Assembly (NCBI GenBank): GCA_017457545.1
Contig: JAFTHF010000125.1
Coordinates: 1 to 6,956, forward strand
Origin: Clostridia bacterium
GTDB taxonomy: Bacteria; Bacillota_A; Clostridia; Oscillospirales; CAG-272
DNA: 6,956 nt
Reading direction: 5' to 3'
Of the stretch, positions 1 through 4,341 are shown in pieces. The translations under genes and the position numbers were made by a program. Position 1 is the first letter of the stretch. Each line of letters starts with the position of its first letter. The notes beneath the pieces were generated by a model. The model worked only from the letters and a program-made list of their open reading frames with translations, ran no database searches and had not been told where the DNA came from.

Positions 1-337
1 AGGATTTATGATTCAGGGCGGCGACCCTACAGGAACAGGTATGGGTGGCAGCGGTGAGCATATTAAGGGTGAGTTCGCATCCAACGGCTTCCCTAACGAT
101 ATTTCCCACGAGCGTGGAGTTATCTCCATGGCAAGAAGCCAGAGACCTAATTCCGCATCCTCACAGTTCTTTATCATGCACGCAGACGGTAAGTTCCTTG
201 ACGGCGAATATGCCGCATTCGGTAAGGTTATTACCGGTATGGAGGTTGTTGATGAGATTGCAGGCGTTAAGACTGACTACTCTGACAGACCTATTATTGA
301 TATGCGCATGAAATCTGTTACACTTATTGAAGAATGA
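1..337 (+). CDS. Cyclophilin-type peptidyl-prolyl cis-trans isomerase, 3' part
   Basis: The gene is cut by the left edge of the window; 111 residues and the stop codon are visible, read from base 2. Cyclophilins catalyse cis-trans isomerisation of X-Pro bonds during protein folding. Family landmarks appear in order: FMIQGGDPTGTGMGG (first visible residues), RGVISMAR, NSASSQFFI and FLDGEYAAFGKV, followed by a GMEVVDEIAG stretch. These match the core barrel and active-site loops of bacterial cyclophilins. The catalytic Arg, which in this family lies just before the FMIQGGD motif, is upstream of the window. Typical stand-alone bacterial cyclophilins have about 160-200 residues, so roughly a third is missing, and a signal peptide or lipobox cannot be judged. 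The methionine at base 8 is internal, because the frame is open to the edge and a family motif spans it. The stop codon overlaps the next start (ATGA at 334-337), suggesting co-transcription and translational coupling. Confidence 0.95.
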   Translation, partial: GFMIQGGDPTGTGMGGSGEHIKGEFASNGFPNDISHERGVISMARSQRPNSASSQFFIMHADGKFLDGEYAAFGKVITGMEVVDEIAGVKTDYSDRPIIDMRMKSVTLIEE

Positions 338-870
338 AAAAAGTAAATGTCTTCAGCATGGTGCTGTTTACCATGTTTGGAGTACTGCTTTATTTGTCCG
401 ATATTATTCTTGAGTTTATTCCAAACGTACACGGTGTGGCGCTGTTTATCTGCGTAATTACTCTTGTGTACAGGTGGAGGGCTATCATATCTATATTTGT
501 GTATATTATGATAACCGCCGTAACCTCCCTTGTTATATCGGCAGGATATTCCCTTTGGTGGATTCCATATATATATATATTCCCCATTCTATGGCTATTA
601 GTCATGCTGATTCCCAAAAAAGCATCTATGCGCACAAAGGTGATTTTGTGTATGGTCTTTTCGGGGCTTCACGGCTTACTGTTCGGACTTATGTATTTGC
701 CTTATGAAATTATACTTCATAACCTAAATTTCGATATGGCAATTGCATGGTTTATTTCAGGCATCGGCTTTGATATAATACATATGGTGGGTAATATTGC
801 TATGTGTACTCTTATCTATCCACTTTACAAGGTGCTTCTGAAGCTTGAAGAAAAAAGAATAAAAAAATAA
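334..870 (+). CDS. Polytopic membrane protein, possible ECF transporter S component
   Basis: A 178-residue, very hydrophobic protein with about five or six predicted membrane segments (roughly residues 8-28, 32-46, 50-68, 76-94, 102-122 and 136-168) and a short basic cytoplasmic tail ending LEEKRIKK. Size, topology and the C-terminal FDIIHMVGNIA motif (residues 146-156) recall substrate-binding S components of energy-coupling factor transporters, in which a similar D-x-x-H-x-x-x-N motif occurs in the last helices. S components bind a vitamin or other micronutrient and use a shared EcfA/EcfA'/EcfT module. No such module is visible here, so this would be an orphan (group II) S component with unknown substrate. 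The start lies in the ATGA overlap with the isomerase gene. I see no good Shine-Dalgarno before it, so it probably relies on translational coupling. The gene is certain from its length, overlap and terminator; the ECF assignment is an inference from motif resemblance. Confidence 0.85.
   Translation: MKKVNVFSMVLFTMFGVLLYLSDIILEFIPNVHGVALFICVITLVYRWRAIISIFVYIMITAVTSLVISAGYSLWWIPYIYIFPILWLLVMLIPKKASMRTKVILCMVFSGLHGLLFGLMYLPYEIILHNLNFDMAIAWFISGIGFDIIHMVGNIAMCTLIYPLYKVLLKLEEKRIKK
567..580. repeat. (AT)7 dinucleotide run inside the membrane protein gene
   Basis: Seven perfect AT units run from the third base of Pro78 through an alternating Tyr-Ile-Tyr-Ile stretch (residues 79-82) of the membrane protein. 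Loss or gain of one unit would shift the frame. The frame is intact in this sequence. Confidence 0.9.
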
Positions 871-899
871 AGAGGATATCGCTTGGATATCCTCTTTTT
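869..899. terminator. Bidirectional rho-independent terminator between convergent genes
   Basis: A perfect 10-bp stem (871-880 pairing with 886-895) has a GCTTG loop and is extended by two A-U pairs. Uridines at 896-899 follow on the plus strand, and the A-rich stretch before 871 gives a U-rich tail on the minus strand. It fills the 30-nt gap between the membrane protein gene (ending at 870) and the HAD-IB gene (ending at 901) and probably serves both. Confidence 0.85.
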
Positions 900-900
900 A

Positions 901-1476
901 TTATTTTGCAAGCTTCTTTTCGTCCCAAGGGATAAGCCTTTCACCCTTTACGATAAATGCTTTATCGGCTAATTTTGCCAGCGGAGTGTCGCAATAAAGG
1001 TCGGAATAGAACTCATCAATGTGAGCATCAGGATAAAGCTCATAGAAGCGTCTTACCTTTTCCTCACCGTGACAGTTGGCACCGTCAAACTTGCCTGTTT
1101 TCTTGTCAACCTTGGACGCCATAAGCTTTTCTGCGCCAAGAGCCTTACAAAAGTCGGTAAGCAAAAATTCGGGAGATGTGGAAATAATAATATCCGTTGG
1201 CTTTCTTATTTCAAGATACCAGTTCTTTACGTTTTTCTTATGCTCCTGCCAAAAGTCAGCTACCGCCTTATCAATATCGTCTATAAGGGAAACAAAGCTG
1301 AAAAGCTTGGTTTTAAAATCAATTTTCTTTACGATTCGTAAGCCGTAGCCTGCACCGTACATCATAATGGGGAAAACCTTTTTTCTGATTTTGGGATAGT
1401 GCTTAAGACAGTAGAAGAAAAAGTCCTTGGAGCTGTCTCCGTTATAAATTGTGCCGTCAAAATCAAATACGTTCAT
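901..1476 (-). CDS. HAD superfamily hydrolase, subfamily IB-like phosphatase
   Basis: A 191-residue protein with the four HAD motifs in order. Motif I is DFDGT (Asp5 nucleophile, Asp7 acid/base). Motif II is IIISTS (Ser99 or Thr100). Motif III is Lys140 in GEEKVRRF. Motif IV is YSDLYCDTPLAKLAD, with Asp159 and Asp163 for Mg2+ binding. The Y-S-D-x-x-x-D-x-P-L pattern and the helical segment between motifs I and II (residues 15-90) fit the SerB-like IB class, which hydrolyses small phosphate monoesters through an aspartyl-phosphate. The substrate cannot be told; serine phosphate is only one possibility. A hydrophobic patch (residues 35-50) precedes the cap helices, but the protein is most likely cytoplasmic. 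An AGGAG site lies 4 nt before the ATG. The gene follows the corC-like gene by 23 nt, but a terminator lies between them, so expression depends on readthrough or an unseen promoter inside the upstream gene. The length is normal for the class. Confidence 0.92.
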   Translation of the reverse strand: MNVFDFDGTIYNGDSSKDFFFYCLKHYPKIRKKVFPIMMYGAGYGLRIVKKIDFKTKLFSFVSLIDDIDKAVADFWQEHKKNVKNWYLEIRKPTDIIISTSPEFLLTDFCKALGAEKLMASKVDKKTGKFDGANCHGEEKVRRFYELYPDAHIDEFYSDLYCDTPLAKLADKAFIVKGERLIPWDEKKLAK

Positions 1477-1480
1477 ATTT

Positions 1481-1485
1481 CTCCT
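1481..1485 (-). promoter_or_regulatory. Ribosome binding site (AGGAG) abutting a terminator U-tract
   Basis: AGGAG on the minus strand, 4 nt upstream of the HAD-IB start codon at 1476. Only two bases separate it from the U-tract of the terminator at 1488-1513, an unusually tight arrangement. Confidence 0.85.
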
Positions 1486-1487
1486 AT

Positions 1488-1513
1488 AAAAAAGGACGCT
1501 TATTCAGCGTCCT
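1488..1513 (-). terminator. Rho-independent terminator overlapping the 3' end of the corC-like gene
   Basis: On the minus strand an 8-bp perfect stem (1513-1506 pairing with 1500-1493; AGGACGCT with AGCGTCCT) has a five-base loop, GAATA, and is followed by uridines encoded by the A-run at 1488-1492. The 5' arm encodes part of the last Glu-Asp-Ala codons. The stop codon TAA (1502-1500) begins in the loop and ends on the first base of the 3' arm. The stem can be lengthened by one G-U and two A-U pairs. It lies wholly between, and partly within, the corC-like and HAD-IB genes. Confidence 0.8.
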
Positions 1514-2789
1514 CTTCCTCTTCTTTAATTACCGAAACGTGAATTTCCTCTACTCGCTTCGGGCCGATTTTGCTGATATCTATTTTAAGATTTCTATATG
1601 TAAATCCGTCACCTACATGAGGGAATGATTCCAGCTCTTTCATTATAAATCCGTTAACGGTCTGAGGCATATCCTCCTCATCGTCAACTACTATATCAAA
1701 CTTATCAAAGAAGTCGTCAAGGTCTGCCGAGCATTTAACCTTGAAGCTACCGTCGGGAAGCTCCTGATAATCGTTTGTAACCTCATCGTGCTCATCGAAT
1801 ACATCACCGATAAGCTCCTCAATAATGTCCTCCATTGTAACAATACCCATAGTTCCGCCAAACTCGTCAACTACGATTGCCATATGAGTCTTCTTTGTCT
1901 TGAGAACCTGTAAAAGGTCGTCGATTTTAATATGCTCAGAAACGTGAACAGGCTTCTGAATATGTTTAGTAATAGTTTTGTTGTTATTGTGGTAAGCCAC
2001 GAAAAAGTCCTTTTCGTGAAGAATACCGATTATATCGTCCATATCCTCTCCGTATACGGGAAGACGGGAGTAGGCGCTCTCCATAAAGGTCTTGGCAATA
2101 TCCTCTATGCTGTCGTCCTTGGAGATAGCACATATATCTACACGAGGAGTAAGAATGTCTCCTGCGCTAACATCTGTGAATTCAATAGCAGAACGGATAA
2201 GGTCACCCTCGTTAGATTCGATAGTGCCATCCTCCTCTGCCTCATCAACGATGGTCATAAGCTCTTCTTCTGTTACAGTGTTCTGATCCTTAGACTTAAA
2301 CACCTTCATAACAAGCTTACTCCATGCGCCGAATATAATGCTGAGTGGTGTGAGTATGATTATGATTCCGTTTACAATGCGAACAAAGCCAAGTGCCACC
2401 TTATCTGCGTTGCTCTTAGCAATAATCTTAGGTGAAATTTCACCGAAGATAAGCACCGCGATGGTGATAACTACTGTAGAAACCGTTGCGCCGATTGACT
2501 GAGCCGACTCGGGATCCATTTTTGAAAAGATATCCACAAAAAACACAGTTGCAATAGATGATAAGCTGATATTGATAATGTTATTACCGATAAGAACACT
2601 GTTAAGCATCTTTTCGTAATTATCATCATACTTCATAACCAGAGCTGCCCTTTTGTTGCCACTCTGAGCCATACCCTTCATCCTGATGCGATTGAATGTG
2701 GAAAATGCCGTTTCTGTTGCTGAGAAGAATGCTGACAAGGCAAGTAAGATTACCATAACGATAATCAACCCTATACTGTCACCGTCCAT
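1500..2789 (-). CDS. CNNM/CorC (HlyC-like) membrane protein with DUF21, CBS pair and CorC_HlyC domain
   Basis: A 429-residue protein with the complete architecture of the family once called hemolysin C. The DUF21/CNNM transmembrane domain spans about residues 1-165, with LSAFFSATETAFS (18-30) and GEISPKIIAK (116-125) as hallmarks. A CBS pair spans about 205-330, beginning at DILTPRVDI (211-219) and including VVDEFGGTMGIVTMEDIIEE (306-325). A C-terminal CorC_HlyC domain covers about 345-422, and the tail is highly acidic (EEEEDAE). Family members are integral membrane proteins linked to Mg2+ (and Co2+) transport or homeostasis, with CBS domains that bind adenine nucleotides; the hemolysin name is historical. 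About 420-450 residues is the usual length. The GGAGGT site lies 11 nt before the ATG, a slightly long spacing, and a strong sigma-A-like promoter lies upstream (2828-2856). No Mg2+ riboswitch fits in the short leader. The specific ion cannot be deduced. Confidence 0.96.
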   Translation of the reverse strand: MDGDSIGLIIVMVILLALSAFFSATETAFSTFNRIRMKGMAQSGNKRAALVMKYDDNYEKMLNSVLIGNNIINISLSSIATVFFVDIFSKMDPESAQSIGATVSTVVITIAVLIFGEISPKIIAKSNADKVALGFVRIVNGIIIILTPLSIIFGAWSKLVMKVFKSKDQNTVTEEELMTIVDEAEEDGTIESNEGDLIRSAIEFTDVSAGDILTPRVDICAISKDDSIEDIAKTFMESAYSRLPVYGEDMDDIIGILHEKDFFVAYHNNNKTITKHIQKPVHVSEHIKIDDLLQVLKTKKTHMAIVVDEFGGTMGIVTMEDIIEELIGDVFDEHDEVTNDYQELPDGSFKVKCSADLDDFFDKFDIVVDDEEDMPQTVNGFIMKELESFPHVGDGFTYRNLKIDISKIGPKRVEEIHVSVIKEEEEDAE

Positions 2790-2827
2790 AAAAAAATTTT
2801 ACCTCCGTAAATAAATTAATCGTAGTT

Positions 2828-2856
2828 ATTTTATCATATAATTTTGATATTGTCAA
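2828..2856 (-). promoter_or_regulatory. Sigma-A-like promoter for the corC-like gene
   Basis: On the minus strand a perfect -35 box TTGACA (2856-2851), a 17-nt spacer and a -10 box TAAAAT (2833-2828). The predicted transcript begins near 2821, leaving a leader of about 30 nt with GGAGGT at 2806-2801. This suggests corC can be transcribed independently of the upstream DUF2752 gene, although no terminator separates the two. Confidence 0.8.
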
Positions 2857-2871
2857 GTGCTGTCGCTTTTT

Positions 2872-3276
2872 TTACATAAATCGTATTCCAAAGCATAAAA
2901 GTAACACGTTTTTCAAAATAAAGTTGACAACTATCACTATGGCAAGGACTATGCAAAGCGGATATTTCTGCTTTTTAAAGTATTCCGTATCGTTTCTATA
3001 TCCCGCAATAAATCCACGGATATTATAATAAATGTACACGAAAATTGCAAACGGTACTGAAATATTGTAACGCACAGCGTCTATTATATTAAGCTTAAGC
3101 ATAGAATAAACTGCCCTTGTTCCACCGCAGCCGGGACAGTAAAGTCCTGTCAGCTCATGAAAGGCGCAGCCAAATCCCGTTTTATCCCTTATAAGATAGG
3201 TAACAAGCACAAAGCCTGCAACAAGGAATAAAACGACTCTATTAGTTATTATGATTCTTTTACAGGTTTTGTTCAT
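2872..3276 (-). CDS. DUF2752 family small membrane protein
   Basis: A 134-residue protein of unknown function, recognised as DUF2752 by the motif CAFHELTGLYCPGCGGTRA (residues 37-55): Cys37, His40, a C-P-G-C pair (Cys47, Cys50) and the G-G-T-R-A ending. Three hydrophobic segments are visible, about residues 12-28, 72-91 and 107-129. The Cys-rich motif falls between the first and second, so it lies at a membrane face. The R-Y-N near residues 69-71 fits the conserved Asn of the family. The C-P-G-C pair resembles a metal or thiol-redox site, but no activity has been established that I know of. The start is supported by AGAGGTGA (3288-3281), 4 nt before the ATG, and by an upstream promoter. It is divergent from the DUF4190 pair and 82 nt upstream of the corC-like gene, with no terminator visible between, so some readthrough into corC is plausible. 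Confidence 0.9.
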   Translation of the reverse strand: MNKTCKRIIITNRVVLFLVAGFVLVTYLIRDKTGFGCAFHELTGLYCPGCGGTRAVYSMLKLNIIDAVRYNISVPFAIFVYIYYNIRGFIAGYRNDTEYFKKQKYPLCIVLAIVIVVNFILKNVLLLCFGIRFM

Positions 3277-3293
3277 TATATCACCTCTTATTT

Positions 3294-3322
3294 ATTGTAT
3301 CATATTTTAATTGAAAAATCAA
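3294..3322 (-). promoter_or_regulatory. Sigma-A-like promoter for the DUF2752 gene
   Basis: On the minus strand TTGATT (3322-3317), a 17-nt spacer and TACAAT (3299-3294). It is positioned for a very short leader before the AGAGGTGA ribosome binding site. It is one half of a divergent promoter pair. Confidence 0.65.
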
Positions 3323-3337
3323 ATTTTTATTATACTA

Positions 3338-3366
3338 TTGATTTATATTAAAAATAATGATAAAAT
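3338..3366 (+). promoter_or_regulatory. Sigma-A-like promoter for the DUF4190 operon
   Basis: TTGATT (3338-3343), a 17-nt spacer and TAAAAT (3361-3366). Transcription would begin at about 3373. The -35 hexamer is identical to that of the divergent promoter, and the two -35 boxes are 15 bases apart. Confidence 0.65.
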
Positions 3367-3374
3367 ATCCTTAT

Positions 3375-3383
3375 GGAAGGGGG
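3375..3383 (+). promoter_or_regulatory. Ribosome binding site that decides the start of the first DUF4190 gene
   Basis: GGAAGGGGG lies 7 nt before the ATG at 3391. It overlaps the reading frame of the alternative upstream ATG at 3373, which has no Shine-Dalgarno of its own and would sit at the predicted transcription start. Confidence 0.75.
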
Positions 3384-3390
3384 CTTTAGT

Positions 3391-3798
3391 ATGGACGAAA
3401 AAAATAATCAGGAATTTCAGTTTGAAGAAATTAAGGATAACTACGTCATAGAAGACCAGCCTAAGCCCAATGAGGTGGACAATAGCACGGATAACGATAA
3501 TCAGCCTAAAACAAATACTCTTGCTATTGCATCTATGATACTTGGCATTCTTTCCTTGGTATGCTGTTGTATAGGCTTTTATCCCTTTATGGCTGTATTT
3601 CCTATTGTATCGGGTGTGCTTGCCATTGTATTCGGCGCTGCATCAAGAAAAGGTAAATCGGGTAACGGATTTGCAACGGCAGGTCTTATCTGCGGTATTG
3701 CAGGTGTGTGCATTGCTGTGCTTTCAACCATATTCTGGATTGTTATACTTATTTTGGGTATCACCTCAGAAGCCGATCCGTCACTACTGAATATATAA
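3391..3798 (+). CDS. DUF4190-type small membrane protein (first of a tandem pair)
   Basis: A 135-residue protein with a hydrophilic N-terminus of about 42 residues, acidic and rich in Asn, Asp, Pro and Gln, probably disordered. A DUF4190-like membrane region follows. The first hydrophobic block (residues 44-82) begins LAIASMILGILSLV and contains a Cys-Cys-Cys run (58-60). A basic loop (ASRKGKSGNG, 84-93) leads to AGLICGIAG and a second hydrophobic block (94-124), with a short C-terminal tail. The loop followed by G-x-x-x-A-G-L-I-C-G is the characteristic second half of DUF4190. Function is unknown. I chose ATG 3391 rather than 3373, which would add MEGGFS, because of the ribosome binding site and the promoter position. 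A second DUF4190 gene follows 20 nt downstream without a terminator, so the two form an operon. The pair is divergent from a DUF2752 gene. Confidence 0.87.
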   Translation: MDEKNNQEFQFEEIKDNYVIEDQPKPNEVDNSTDNDNQPKTNTLAIASMILGILSLVCCCIGFYPFMAVFPIVSGVLAIVFGAASRKGKSGNGFATAGLICGIAGVCIAVLSTIFWIVILILGITSEADPSLLNI

Positions 3799-3818
3799 CT
3801 TTGAAAAGGAGAATATAA

Positions 3819-4238
3819 ATGACTCATCACGGAAACAACGACATTAAATTTGAGGACTTGGTTAATAACGGTACACCAAATGAGCCTCAGCCTAATCAGC
3901 CACCTGTGTGGGAGGTTAACAATACTCAGAAGAAGCCTGTTGATACCTTCTCTCTTGTATCAATTATACTTGGTATTCTTTCACTTGTTGTGTGCTGCTG
4001 CTCACCTGTAAATATTTATGTGATAGGCTGTATCTTGTCTATGGCTTGCGGTATCGGTGCTATTGTGCTTTACGTGCTTGCTAAGAAAAAAGGCACAGCA
4101 AACGGTATGGCAATTGCTGGTCTTGTATGCGGTATTATAGGCTTGGTGTTCGCACTTATGATGGTGCTTGTATACCCTGCTGTTGAAGAAATTCTTGCAG
4201 AGTATATGTCTATGCTTGAATCCTCAATGGAGCTTTAA
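3819..4238 (+). CDS. DUF4190-type small membrane protein (second of a tandem pair)
   Basis: A 139-residue paralogue of the preceding product with the same plan. The N-terminus is hydrophilic and Pro/Asn/Gln-rich (residues 1-42, with NEPQPNQPPVWEVNN at 21-35). The first hydrophobic block is about 44-88 and starts FSLVSIILGILSLVVCCC, with the Cys triplet at 59-61. Then come a basic loop AKKKGTANG, the motif MAIAGLVCGIIG (97-108) and a second hydrophobic block to about residue 119. Unlike its neighbour it ends in an amphipathic, acidic, Met-rich tail (residues 121-139). Shared positions include I-L-G-I-L-S-L-V-x-C-C-C and A-G-L-x-C-G-I. Function is unknown. AAGGAGA (3806-3812) lies 6 nt before the ATG. 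A strong terminator follows the stop by about 10 nt, closing the operon. Confidence 0.9.
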   Translation: MTHHGNNDIKFEDLVNNGTPNEPQPNQPPVWEVNNTQKKPVDTFSLVSIILGILSLVVCCCSPVNIYVIGCILSMACGIGAIVLYVLAKKKGTANGMAIAGLVCGIIGLVFALMMVLVYPAVEEILAEYMSMLESSMEL

Positions 4239-4247
4239 TATGAATTT

Positions 4248-4277
4248 AAAGGGCTTTTCCACGGAAAAGCCTTTTTT
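4248..4277 (+). terminator. Rho-independent terminator of the DUF4190 operon
   Basis: An 8-bp stem (GGCTTTTC at 4252-4259 with GAAAAGCC at 4264-4271) and a CACG loop, extended by pairing of the upstream AAAG with the T-run at 4272-4277, which forms the U-tract. It starts about 10 nt after the stop codon and isolates spoIVA from the operon. Confidence 0.88.
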
Positions 4278-4287
4278 ATGTAATATG

Positions 4288-4315
4288 TTGAATTTCCACC
4301 GAATATGTTTATTAT
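4288..4315 (+). promoter_or_regulatory. Weak candidate promoter for spoIVA
   Basis: TTGAAT (4288-4293), a 16-nt spacer and TATTAT (4310-4315) give a sigma-A-like arrangement ending just before the spoIVA ribosome binding site. In characterised spore formers spoIVA is transcribed by mother-cell sigma-E. An ATAT core at 4283-4286 could be part of a sigma-E -35 element, but I find no CATA-type -10 at the right distance. The call is tentative. Confidence 0.3.
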
Positions 4316-4341
4316 GAAATCAAAAAGGAACGGAGATTATT

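Noticed and set aside
1932..2435. 167-codon open frame on the plus strand, antisense to the corC-like gene
   Set aside because: It lies wholly inside a strongly supported CNNM/CorC gene, has no ribosome binding site or recognisable motif, and its translation looks like a shadow of the other strand.
1500..2789. Calling the corC-like gene a hemolysin or virulence factor
   Set aside because: DUF21-CBS-CorC_HlyC proteins are widespread housekeeping membrane proteins linked to divalent cations; the hemolysin label is historical and nothing here supports a toxin.
2790..2871. Possible Mg2+ riboswitch before the corC-like gene
   Set aside because: The predicted leader is only about 30 nt and AT-rich, too short for any known Mg2+ riboswitch, and no stable structure is visible.
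4278..4341. A spoVM-like short peptide gene next to spoIVA
   Set aside because: No short frame with a ribosome binding site and an amphipathic helix of about 26 residues is present in this gap.
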